Assembly: GCA_030247885.1 (NCBI GenBank)
Contig: JAPDRO010000017.1
Coordinates: 372,001 to 436,000, forward strand
From: Taxawa tesnikishii (nom. ined.)
Taxonomy: Eukaryota; Ascomycota; Dothideomycetes; Dothideales
Direction of reading: 5' to 3'
Length of the DNA: 64,000 nt
Position numbers and translations under genes: made by a program. The notes under the pieces were generated by a model that was not told the origin of the DNA, did not search any database, and saw nothing but the letters and a program-made list of their open reading frames with translations. This document shows, piece after piece, positions 34,535 to 45,357 of the stretch; position 1 is the first letter of the stretch, and every line of letters begins with the position of its first letter.

Positions 34535-37312
34535 ATGGACCAGAAGAGCGCGCTCGACAAGATCAGAGGCTCCGACGACATGGCTGCACCTTCACGCAGT
34601 AATGGATCCAACGCCGCGTCCTCTTCTCGCGATCCGAACATGTCCAGCAACTCCCAACCTAGCACCGGAGGAGGTCAAAAGAAAAAGAGACACCGGGGCG
34701 GCAAGAAAAGGAGGAACCGCAGACAGAGTTTCATTGCCCCAGACGAGAGCGTAGCTGAGAGCGAAGTGGAACAGAGGCCGAGTCTGCTGGATGCACCAAG
34801 ACCTTCTGCGAACACTAGCTTCTACAGGCTGAAGAACGGCGGACGCAGCAGCACCAGTCTGGAAAGCGAGGCATTGCTCGATCATAGGTAGGTCATGTTG
34901 TTATTTGGAGCGACCTTCAAAGCTGCGTGTACTGACGATAACCCTGCAGAGACCAGCCTACCGGCCTCCGCCCTCGGAGGCAGAGCAATTCGCAGAGCAT
35001 GTTTAAGTCACGTCCGACGCCCTACCGCGCTTCGTTCCAGCCTTCGAGTCCTAACAAGACTCGACGTCCTAACCCGCGCGAAATGATCAGCGAAGACGAA
35101 GATGAGGGCAACGAGCGTACGCCACTCATTGCAAGCTCTCACCGTGACAGGCCTGGCTTCTCAAGACACGGATCTGGTTTCGGTTATGGTAGTCATGAGC
35201 ACAGGACCCCCGCAGAAACTCGAAGGGCATTTCTCCTGTGTCCAGCAGAAGCAGAAGGAGTAAGAAGTCGGATGACGAAGACTACGATGTCAACAACCCT
35301 CCTTCGGTTCCTGGATCTCCTAAGATGGGCACGCTGGATGATGTCATGATTGCCGAAGAATACACCAGGTCGCCACGCGATAGCCGTGACGCGGTCATAG
35401 ACATCGACAAGGACGATAACGAAGACCGGTTTGCAGGCCCTTCTCCAACAACACCCCGTGGGGATGACTATAGGCGTACGTTTCAGGATTTGGCCGAGAA
35501 GGATGTCTGTTATCCTGGAGAACTGTCCGAGATTGGAGAGGACGAAGTGGCGGAACAGCAGCGCAGTAGCAGCAGACGGAGTCCTCGTAGGCGAAGGCAT
35601 CGCCAGTGGCCGGACTTGGATATTTTGGATGAATGGAGCCGCGAGGAGAAAGAGGAGCGTAACCAGGAGCAGATCCGCGCGAAGAAGATCAGTGAGCCGA
35701 TGTTGGTCGGCGGCAGGTTGCGACCTACGAAGACCATTTGGCACAGAGAGGAGGACGACGCGCCGTACAGATACACGTACTTCAACGAGACTTTCGATGG
35801 TACGATTCACAGCAGGACGATCAGTGAGCTATGCCAATTTGGAGCTACTTTCCAGGACCTCTTCAAACCCGAACAGCCGGAGTTGAGCGATAGCAGCGAT
35901 GATGAAGATGAGCAGAACGGATCAGCAGTTCCGACAATAGCACCACCGGTTCCGGAACAGACCCGAGGAAGGGAGTCCAGGGAAGGTTCGGTGATGAGTG
36001 AGGGGAAGCCAGACGAGACCTCCGGTTCAAGGACGCCCGCCCAGTCACACACACCACGGGCAAAGCAAAAGCGTTATGGGCCGAGGCCAGTGTTCTGGCT
36101 CGACGTGCTAAGTCCTACAGAAACAGAGATGAAGGTCCTTTCCAAGGCGTTTGGCATTCATCAACTTACCACCGAGGACATCATGATGCAGGAGCAACGC
36201 GAGAAGGTCGAGCTTTTCCAGAATTACTACTTTGTCAACTACCGGAGTTTCGAGCAGGACAAGGACAGCGATGACTACTTGGAGCCCGTCAATATGTATT
36301 TTGTGGTGTTCAGGGAAGCAGTGATCAGTGTAAGTCCACCGAGTGCTTGTTCCGTGTTACGTTCAATTGGCGGGTGTGCTGACACACTTTCTAGTTCCAC
36401 TTTTCCATGACGCCTCATCCAGCCAATGTTCGCCGTCGTATCCGCCAGCTCAATGATTACATGTCTCCCACTTCGGACTGGATCTCGTACGCCATCATCG
36501 ACGATATTACAGACGTTTATGCACCACTAGTCTCCCAGATCGAGGATGAAGTCGACGAGATCGACGAAGTCATTCTGGACATGCACTCCTACGACGAAAA
36601 CGAAGACGAAAAGCCCAAGAAGTCCGGCAAGGCCAAGGAGCTCGAATACGAAAAGCAGAACAAGAACGCCAGCGACAATCGGTCCGAGAAGGGCGAGCTG
36701 ATGACCGGAGACAGTGGCGGAGACATGCTGCGTCGCGTTGGCGAGTGCCGCAAGAAGGTTATGAGCCTTTACCGCCTGCTCGGCAACAAGGCAGATGTCA
36801 TCAAGGGCTTTGCCAAGAGGTGCAATGAGCACTGGGAGGTGGCGCCCAGGAGCGAGATTGGTCTGTATCTGGGCGATATCCAGGATCATATCGTGACAAT
36901 GACGGGCAACTTGTCTCACTACGAGAAGTAAGTCACGGCGGGGCTGGGAAAAACGAAACATTCGCTGACGATTGACCGAAAGCCTCCTCTCTCGCGCTCA
37001 CGGCAACTACCTGGCGCAGATTAACATTCGCATGAACGAGCGTGCTGAGCAGACCAACGATGTCCTCGGCAAGCTCACTGTTCTGGGTACCATCGTTCTG
37101 CCTATGAACATCGTTACGGGATTGTGGGGAATGAAGTAAGTACAAGTACGCCCTCGGTGTATGTAGTGTCGGGAACGCTAACGTGAAACAGCGTCCTTGT
37201 CCCTGGCCAGGACGGCGATAGCTTGACCTGGTTCTGGTGCCTCACGGGTGGTTTGTTCGGATTCGGACTTCTCAGTTATCTCATCGCGAAGAAGCTTTAT
37301 GGTATTGTGTAA
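34535..37312 (+). CDS. CorA/ALR1/MNR2-type magnesium transporter, one frameshift
   Basis: Pentameric Mg2+ channel of the CorA superfamily, eukaryotic ALR1/MNR2 branch (plasma membrane or vacuole). Five exons (34535-34887, 34950-36329, 36395-36927, 36983-37135, 37192-37312) have introns of 55-65 nt. A long, highly charged cytosolic N-terminus contains a Lys/Arg patch (KKKRHRGGKKRRNRRQ) and acidic tracts. The CorA domain begins around FWLDVLSPTETEMKVLSKAFGIH and continues with LTTEDIMMQEQREKVELF and SYAIIDDITDVYAPLV. Two C-terminal membrane helices follow. The pore motif GMN is split by the last intron (TGLWGM-N). The frame breaks at A-run 35216-35218; one more A gives 846 residues. The extended N-terminus resembles vacuolar MNR2 more than ALR1, but I cannot decide between them. 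Confidence 0.92.
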
Positions 37313-38023
37313 AGGTCACTGGGGTACAAGGGTGTGTAACAAACGAAGAGGATTTAATATGGTAACTTACTGCCCATGGTTTAGCGGTTGCAGGCGTCGA
37401 GCAAGGGTTGGTGTTCTTGGAATCTGTTTGTTGGATTCATAAGCGTACTACTTTGGCAGTGGCCAAGGAATACAAGCTCGTCTAACCGGACTACTACGTG
37501 AAGAACTGCTAGTTAAGCCATCTCCACAAAGCAGATTGTTCCTGAGCTTGCTGCTTTGCCGATCCAACCACGACAATCCCCTCGGGCTCTGCTGACACTC
37601 CTGCCGGCGGCCCACCTAGGGCCTTGATACCAGTTCTTCTCAAATGATGCATGTCGGCCTGGCCGTCCCCTGTCACAACGCGAAGGTCTCCTGACCGCCC
37701 TCTTGCTTCCCAAATCACCAGAGTCTGCTCCGCGATGCTATTTCTGAGTGATGTAGAAGCGAGGGGCAGAAGGAGAGAAGAGGAAACCAAGGTTGGCTGC
37801 CAAGCCTCATCGCTTACGCCATTGTGCAGGCGTCCTCCACGGGGCACGGGGGACGGGAAGGAAGAAAGCGGGGCCGAACAAAACCGCCGTTTATCCCCAA
37901 AGGGTCTCGTCGCACCCAGTCGTGTCGGTTCCATAGCATAGTTCTGGGCCTTTGAACTCTACAGCGCAAATCCGTGTAGCAGCGCTTGCAGACCGCCAAT
38001 GAGATCTGTCTGGTAGTGGAGTT
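37313..38023. other. Intergenic region
   Basis: 711 bp between the Mg transporter and the zinc-cluster factor, both on the + strand. No gene is recognised. Confidence 0.5.
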
Positions 38024-40787
38024 ATGGCGGCACCACCGGCCGGAGGCGAATCCCGTATTAACAACTTACCAAGACGACCGTTCAGCGCGACGGATCCTCT
38101 TGCGGCTCGGCAGGAAGCGCCTGTGCGACGAGAAAGGCCTTCAGAACGCGAGAAGCGGACGTATCGCGCCTGTCTGCATTGCAGGTCGCGCAAGGGGAGA
38201 TGTGATCTGTGAGTAGACTTCCTGTTTATGCTATCGCAGGGCGTCCGTTCATACGCCGTCTTATACCGTGTATTCGGCCCTAATATCTGTAACAAACAAC
38301 AAACCATGTGAATAAGCGGCAACACATGGTTGTCATTATCGCGTAGCCAGGTCTACATCTTCGATTGGCTTGAGTCTCAAAGAGGCCCTTTACAGCTTCT
38401 GACCCGGTTCCGCATCACAGGTACAGCAGCGGCACGCCCGGTGCACCACCATGCGAGCGATGCATCCGTGAGCAGAGGGAGTGTATACTGGGCGGATCGC
38501 GCCGTGGGGGCAGGCGCGTAAAGAGAACTCAGACCAACCCAGAAACCTCGAGTGCACCACCACATCCATCGAACAGCGAAAGCAGTGTCGTGTCACCGCA
38601 TGCTACTCGATCGGACCAAGATGTCAGTCCTGGCACATCGGAAACGCGTCTGCCATCATGGCCAGCTTTTGCCAGGGAGGCCAAATCTCTGCCCTTGCCG
38701 CAGGAACCTCCTCTCCATCTCGGGATATCTCATGCTAAGCTGACAGTCGACGAAACGATTGCCTCTGCCGACTTGCAGAACCCTTCTGATGCGCTTGAAT
38801 TTCTGGCACATGTTGCAGATCGAGCAGAAGGCAACCAGTTGCCGCCGATGCAGGCTTTTCGTCCTTACTATCGCCAATCCGTAAGCACTCCTGGCCTTCC
38901 AAGCGGGCATTCAGGCTCCGGTCCGAACATCGATTTCCCACCGCTTAACAGAGGTCAACTCAATTTGGATGTCATGCACGAGTTGCTGAGAAGGTAACGG
39001 AACCGCGGCAAGCTACCTCCAACACTATGCTGACGGTCTGTAGATATGAGGAGCGCTACCATCCATTCTTCCCTCTTGCTAGCGCCGAAGCAATGAACCC
39101 GGCACATCTACCCAGGATAGCAGCAAAGGAGCCGCATCTGCTAGCCGCCATTTGCACGGTGGCATCAAAAGACGATCCCTCATGGTGGCAAGTACACGAG
39201 GCTTGCTCATCACACATGCAACAGCTGATAGCGAGCCTTGTCTACTGCGGAGGTGGAACAGTTGGAGCTGTGGAAGCCCTGTTGATTCTTGCGGAGTGGG
39301 TGCCTCGACCGCCACACTCCACTCCGGCAATCGGCCGTGGTGAGGAGGACCAAGCAGCTTGGATGTTTGTCGGCAATGCAATACGACTAGGCTATCTCCT
39401 TGGGCTCGACAGAACAGGCTTTCGCAGTGAAACTGATCCGCAAATTCGGGAACTCAACCGTAAACGACTGGCTTGGGCTGGTACGTAAAACGCTCCTCAG
39501 CCCTCCGCCCATCTCTTGCTGACCCTGGGAAGCGTGCTACATGAGCGACCGTCAGATCTCAATCCGCATTGGTAAAGCCTTCTGGTCTCGAGGTCCTGGA
39601 CCTATGACTGGTCTGGATGCTCGAGACTTCCCGAGCCTGCAGCCTCGTGGGGACTCTGTGGATGATTTTGCCGCCATATTCGAGGCGAATTTGGAGCTCA
39701 CTCAGCTCTTCAGCAACGCGCATGATGTGCTGTACGCTTCGAAGAACCGGACAAGTCAACTGAACGCAGGCGGAGAATACGTCAAATACATCGTAAGTAC
39801 AACCACACCAACAAGTTCGTCTCGAACCTGACACATGCAGGACGACTTCCGTGTCGCCATTCGAGCGTGGTACACCCGCTGGGGGACATTGAGTTGTAAG
39901 TGTCATTACATCGTCTTCGACGATAATCCAACTGACCAGGTACAGGCTCCGCACCTCTAAAGGCAAGCCTGATCCTCTCATACGAATATCTTCGCCTCTA
40001 CTGCAACGCCTTTGCATACCAAGCAACCCTTAGCCGCATGGCCCTGAACGCGGCAGCCCAGTCCCGTCAACCGGGCCACCGCTCCTCCTCCACAGTCTCA
40101 CAGTTCCCCTTCACGGACTTTGTCGCCGCAACTCCGGACGCGCGCTTCATCTACGACTCCATCGAAGCAGCAAAGAGCATCTTGAGCACCTTCAACAGCT
40201 TCATCGATCCGGAAAAGACTTTCCGCTACATGCCACTGAAGTACTACCTTTGCGTCATCTACTCAGCCTGCTTCTTGTACAAGGCGCGGTCGACGGGCGT
40301 GCTGGGCGGCGAACGTGGCAGCGTCAAGCGCATGATCGGAGACGCTGTCGACAGGTTGCAGAAAGCGAGCGCTTGCACAAACGATGTCGGGGACAGGTAT
40401 TCCCGCCTCATCCGCCTGCTGTGGAGGAAAGCACCCGGACAGGGCTCGATTTCCGCGCCCGTGGACACGGCGGGCGGCGCGCCGAATGCGCAGCCCCAGG
40501 GGCAGGGAGCGGCGCCAAGCGTGCCGGAGCAGCAGGAGAGTCAAATGGGGTTCGATATGGTACAGCAGCCCATCTCGCTCAACGCGTTTTCGTGGCTCGA
40601 CCTGGGCGCCGTGGGCGATTTTGCGACAACTAACAATGGGATCGCGGGCAGCACTGGCAGTGGCATGGATCTCGACCAGTTCGAAGATGGGTCTGTGGAT
40701 GGTTGGTCTACGCTGGATCCGGGACTCATGGATCATCAGCAGTTTGGGACATGGAACGGGATCGAACCGCCCGGGATCATCTTCTGA
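38024..40787 (+). CDS. Zn2Cys6 (Gal4-type) transcription factor with fungal-specific regulatory domain
   Basis: Nuclear DNA-binding regulator. Six exons (38024-38208, 38421-38993, 39044-39480, 39533-39792, 39841-39895, 39946-40787) encode 783 residues with consistent phases. The zinc cluster lies at residues 51-84: CLHCRSRKGRC, a loop, then CERCIREQREC. A basic linker (RRGGRRVKR) follows. The cluster is interrupted by the first intron (212 nt), longer than the other introns (48-52 nt), immediately after the third Cys. The middle region (about 255 onward) carries the fungal_trans homology (YHPFFPLAS, LLAAICTVAS, GNAIRLGYLLGLDRTGF, RKRLAWAACYMSDRQISIRIG). The C-terminus is Gln/Asp-rich and may be an activation domain. 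The target pathway is unknown; the neighbours give no clue. Confidence 0.92.
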
Positions 40788-40914
40788 CGGATGGCAGAGA
40801 ATCAATATTCATGGTCACAAGGAGAGAGGGGGTGGGAGAGGGGCGGACGTGCCGGCTGCGACGTCTTCGAAGACATACGGCAACTGACGGTTACATTTGT
40901 CCTCGGACGAAAGT

Positions 40915-41721
40915 CTACGAAGGATTGCCGGCCGCCGCCTCCTTCTTGGATTTCTCGTCCCTCATTGCGACAAACTTCCTCAGCATACCCACACGCAGCG
41001 GGAACGGCTGTCCCATCCAAGTCGCTAGTTGTGTGTGATCTCGTACGTCATCCCCGGTGTTGGGATGCACGAGCGCAGACAGTGGACCACGGTTTATAAC
41101 CAGCCAGGGGATAAAAGCGCCAAACTGGGCCGGAGTGAAGAGATTGACTTCAAACATTCCGACCGGATGCGGGCCTACAGGACGCGGAAACACGCTGTAG
41201 ATGCGGAGTTCGGGGACTGCAAAAGCACCAGCATCACCCGTCAACCCAAAGCGAACCAGAACGGAAGCCGTAGGAACATGATTTGGCGCGGGGAAAAAGA
41301 AGGTGGGATGGAGGAGAGGGAGAAGGTAGAAGAAACTCACATTCCCTGCGTATCCTCTCCCACAACTCGGTCGCGAACTTGACTTCGTCGTCCTCGGTCT
41401 GCTGGAAGTAAATGTGCACGTCGAAGCCACCGCGTCGGCCGTTTGTGATGGGCGCGGTGAAGGACTCGTATGCCGGGCTGAGTCTTTCGGCGGGCGGGTT
41501 GATGTAGGATTTGCCGTCGGCGGCTTTTTCACTGTGGAGGGGAATTGATTGTTAGGATTATGATACCCATTTGGTTTGTTCCGTTAGGACGGAAGAATGA
41601 TTGTAACTCGGAAATATTAGAGGGGAGAGAGAGGGAGATAAGTGACTCACTCTGGTAGTGGTTTTGAGGTATCGATGCCCTCGAGTGGAGAGGGGTAGCT
41701 GTACAGTGAGGGGTCGGCCAT
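40915..41721 (-). CDS. DOPA 4,5-dioxygenase-family protein
   Basis: Small protein of the DOPA-dioxygenase family (extradiol-type, metal-dependent; named for betalain and muscaflavin synthesis but widespread in fungi and bacteria with unclear substrates). Three exons, 41721-41651, 41531-41341 and 41216-40915, have introns of 119 and 124 nt, twice the usual size here. They encode 187 residues. Motifs include GGFDVHIYFQQ with a likely metal-ligand His, PRPVGPHPVGMFEVNL with a second His, and FIPWLVINRGPLSALVHPNTGDDVRDH with further His residues. The start MADPSLYSYPSPLEGI is typical. A TATATAA element lies about 125 bp upstream. The product need not be DOPA-specific. Confidence 0.88.
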
Positions 41722-42202
41722 GATGGTGCGTAGTATCCGTTTTTGGATATCGGAAAGAAGCCCTGTTCTGGTAGACAGGGGAGAGAGGGGACGAACAGTA
41801 TACTTGTTCTATAAAGGGACAGATGGGCTAGATGCATTTACCTTATATAGGGATTGTTAGTAAGCGTATCGGAATGACCCCGCGATGGTGCAAGACATGG
41901 ATGGAGAGATGCGGCTACATCTCTCGGCGGCACAAAGTCAGTTGAGACTGTAGTGCTGGTATCACCGCGGACGTGTTTCGTAGGGCAGCGTTGTCGTTCC
42001 GCTGTCCTCTCACGATGCCATGTAAACTTGAGTCGTTGTGCTTGCGGGTTGAAGTGGGAGGGAGTGGTGATGAGCTAGATCGGGGCTGATGTCATTTTCG
42101 GCAATCTCGAGCGCGGAAAGTGTAGCGCGCGACGCGTCCGTAAAGCAGAACCGCCGAAACCAGCCCGTCTCGTCTGGTCTCTTCTCCGAATCACACACAA
42201 AC
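41722..42202. promoter_or_regulatory. Divergent promoter region, dioxygenase / SLD2
   Basis: 481 bp between divergent starts. On the minus strand CTATATAAGG (41841-41850) is placed as a TATA box for the dioxygenase gene. An in-frame upstream ATG-like start for SLD2 at 42089 is less likely than the ATG at 42203, which begins MSKEETL. Confidence 0.55.
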
Positions 42203-43859
42203 ATGTCCAAGGAAGAGACTCTAACCCAAGACCGGATCGTTGCTCTTCGTCAAGAACTGAAAGCTTGGGAGAAGTCGTTCTCAGCTGCCAATGCAGGACG
42301 CAAACCCGGTCGTGATGATATCAAGCAAAATGCCGCCATAGGTATGCATGCGCCCGTGTATGGTGAAAGTACAAGCGCATCTCTGACAGACACAAGCGGC
42401 CAAATACAAAGAATATGACCGCCTGCGCCGTCCACAGCCTCAAAAGAGGCAGGCACAAGCCAGTACACCTCGTAAACGCGCCGCCTCACCACCCACTCCC
42501 CAAGCTGCCAAACTCGCAGCACCCATCCACGCGACTCCCCGAAAGAACACCTCACCTTCTGCCTACAACCACGACAACAGACTTCCCCACGAGCCAGAAG
42601 AGGAAAAGCAGGAGGAGGAGGAGGAGGAGGAGGAAGACTCGGAACCCGAACCCACCCCGCCGCAATCCGTCAATTCCTCGGTCCTACGCCTCAAAAAGAC
42701 GGCCAGATCCTCAGTCTCTTCGACTGCTTATCGTCCGGCACGCCGTCGAAACCTCAACGGACGTTTTTGTTCCCAGAGGACAGCGCTGTCGCCTGCACGC
42801 CCAGCAAGCCCCAGAATACCACCGCGCTGTTCGGGGACGAGGACGGAGGACGGGCACGGCTGAGCCGGACGCCCGCATCGAGCGGGAAACGCTTCATGCT
42901 GGACGCCTTCGCCACGCCTCGGAAGCGGAAATCGGACGATATGGACGGGGCTGCGGGGAGGATACGCCGGTCAAGGAGTTCGCTACGCCGGCGTTTTTGC
43001 GGCGGAGCACGAGTCTTGCAAGGCTGGAGGCGTTGACCGAGGAGGCGGAGGAGGCGGGTATTGGACTGGGTATGAGGAGGATGAGGGAGCCGCCGTTCAA
43101 AAAGAGAGGATTGGTGAGGAGTTTGAGCAGTATCATCAAGGGGCTGAGGGAGCAGGAGGAACAGAGGATGGACGACGAGATGGATATGCTGCGGGAAATG
43201 GAGATGGGGTCAGGGGAAGTGCTGCAGAAACAAGGGCGCAGAAGACGACCGAAGTGGGAGAGGTGCAGGAGCCTGAGGTGCAGGTCGAGGATAGCCAAGC
43301 GGCTGATATGCCACTGGGCCCGGACCGGAATGCGGAATCCGAAGAGGAAGCGGAGGAAGAGGGACAAGGACTGGATGCGGAGGGTAGACCGAGGAAGGTG
43401 TGGAAGAAGAAAGGACTGAAACGACAGACTAGAAGGGTTATCAGTAAGTTGTGTTGCATTCATGTCGCTGATTACGACGCTGACATGCTACTTGCAGTGC
43501 GTCCCGTCCTTCACAAACCCAAAAAGCAGCAAGTTAGGGAGCCGCTCTCCGACGGTGACGCAGATCCAGTCTCCGAAACTCAGCTCCAAGCACACGCACA
43601 GAATCCTTCAGAAGAAGGCAAGGAGAACGATCCCGAAGAACAAGCATCAGGGGATAGCGAATATGACGAGGGCACAAACGCCGTGCCAGTAAAAGCCAAG
43701 AAGCCAACAAAATCCACGAAACAAGAGAAGAAGAAGGAAGGCGCGGCGAAGAAAGCGCCACGCAAGATCAGCGCCACGGCGCACGCCAACTTTGTGAAGT
43801 TGAAGATCAAGAACAAGAATTCGAAGGGGAAGGGCAGGGGACGGTTTGGGAGGAGGTGA
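42203..43859 (+). CDS. SLD2: DNA replication regulator Sld2 (three homopolymer frameshifts)
   Basis: Replication-initiation factor. When phosphorylated by CDK it binds Dpb11 and helps assemble the CMG helicase (fungal counterpart of RecQL4's N-terminus). Exons are 42203-42341, 42397-43443 and 43498-43859, with introns of 55 and 54 nt. The N-terminus LTQDRIVALRQELKAWEKSF, then AAKYKEYDRLR, is the Sld2 signature. A Glu run, the block FLGPTPQKDGQILSLFD and several TP/SP CDK-type sites (RTPASSGKR, FATPRKRK, EDTPVKEFATPAF) follow. The C-terminus has KRQTRRVIMRPV and a Lys/Arg tail. The frame steps back three times (GG at 42662, G-run 42955-42958, A-run 43228-43230). Adding one base at each gives 516 residues. 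The frame order 0, 2, 1, 0 is what three successive deletions predict. Confidence 0.9.
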
Positions 43860-44498
43860 GGCTGGCCGGACGATCGGATTCGCTGTATACCCCAAAGAAA
43901 ATTTTCAATCTTGTTTTGAAAGAAAAAAAGATTGACGAGCGCTGCAGTGTGTGTAGGGGATTCGCTTGTTCTTTGTGTGTGCTGAACGAAGGACGGTGCT
44001 GTATTTCTGCGGTGATTATTGATGTCAGGGCCGACCCGCAATGTCGTTCTGGTTGTCTCGATACGGGAAACCTTGGTGTTTGTATTGATCGGTCTGCTTG
44101 AGCTGAAAGATGAGGGCCTATGTGGTCATTAGAGTATGCCTACTATGCAGCAATGCGGACAGCTGCGCCTCCACGGCAAGGCAGGACTGAGGGTGGACAG
44201 CTTGATGCATCCAGCTCGCTTGCCGCTGCGATGCGTCAAAGGTGTAGAACACCGCGTCCTGGTTAGTCGAATACCCTGCGGTGCTGCATGACCTCAACAA
44301 CCTTTTCCGACATACACATGAACTGTTCCCGTCTTCGCCCCAGAATGTGTCCGACTTACGCACGTGTAGATGAGATAAAGAGGTAGGGGTGTGTGAATGC
44401 CAAGGGAGAAACTCGCCCGTGGCGCGGCGGTACGAATGGACGTGCGTTATAGTTTTATAAAGTATATATATTTTACAAAAGCCATCCAAGTCTCAATG
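43860..44498. other. Intergenic region between SLD2 and tRNA-Leu
   Basis: 639 bp. AT-rich just before the tRNA (44455-44480). No gene is recognised. Confidence 0.5.
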
Positions 44499-44609
44499 GG
44501 CGAAGTGGCCGAGTGGTTATGGCGGTGGATTCAAGTTACTTGAATAACTTAGCTGTTGAACAGCTTCCCACTCTCGAAAGAGGCAGGGGTTCGAATCCCC
44601 TCTTCGTCA
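44499..44609 (+). tRNA. tRNA-Leu(CAA), class II, with intron
   Basis: Acceptor GGCG-AAG pairs with CTTCGTC (one G-T wobble); discriminator A, as in leucine rather than serine tRNAs. The A box GGCCGAGTGG and B box GGTTCGAATCC are clear. A long variable arm (CTCTCGAAAGAG) marks class II. The anticodon loop TTCAAG is complementary to CTTGAA just inside the intron, the classic anticodon-intron pairing of fungal tRNA-Leu(CAA). A T-run (44614-44617) follows. The exact intron ends are uncertain because the 3' anticodon stem pairs imperfectly. Confidence 0.8.
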
Positions 44610-45357
44610 ACATCTTTTGATCTTTGGCAAGACTGTCTGTCATCCGGGAAGACCAGACAAGTTCGCGAAGGCGTTGCAGGATTTTTGCTCCGGGGTTGTC
44701 CGTTGTCCATCAAGCACGTTTCTAGCTCGCGTCAGGATCGGACAAAATGACCACACGCAATGTCATCCATCCACTCACGCAGTCATCTTCCCATATGTTC
44801 CTTCGAGCTACATGTCTTCCTCCTCGCAGATTCGGGTCATCTTTACACGTCTCTTCAAGCTGCGTAAGGGGGCTCGCTCACTTCAGATGGTGAGACGTGC
44901 TAGTGGAACGACAACTACACCAGTTAAGATTACCACATTACACGGTAGTCTAAGCTGCGGTTTCTGTCAAACCAAACTGATTTTATCCTCCTCACCTGCA
45001 TCTGGCAGTACTGAGAAGGATCATGAAGAGCATTGCTCGCGTTGGGCAAGCAATGCTCTACATACGAAGAGCCCTGGACCGTGACCTTCTTACACGCTTC
45101 TTACGGCATTCTGAGTAAGATTCCGAAAGAAGTTGAATGTGCTCCAAGGCACCCAGCGTTTCACAAGCTACGTACCAGTCTAGACACTGGAAGCCTTATG
45201 CGTTGCAGCAAATCCCACCTTTCGTTAAATCAAGACGTTGGTTCTAGTAGCACGTCGTAAACATATATATTCCCATCTCTCATTCTGGTATCTCTACTCA
45301 TACTTCTGTCGTACCGCAAGACGCAGGGACCTCCGCTCGGAGTGGACCAAGGACTCC
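44610..45357. other. Intergenic region with candidate TATA element
   Basis: 748 bp between tRNA-Leu and the monooxygenase gene. TATATAT at 45263-45269 lies about 90 bp before the monooxygenase ATG. No gene is supported. Confidence 0.5.
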
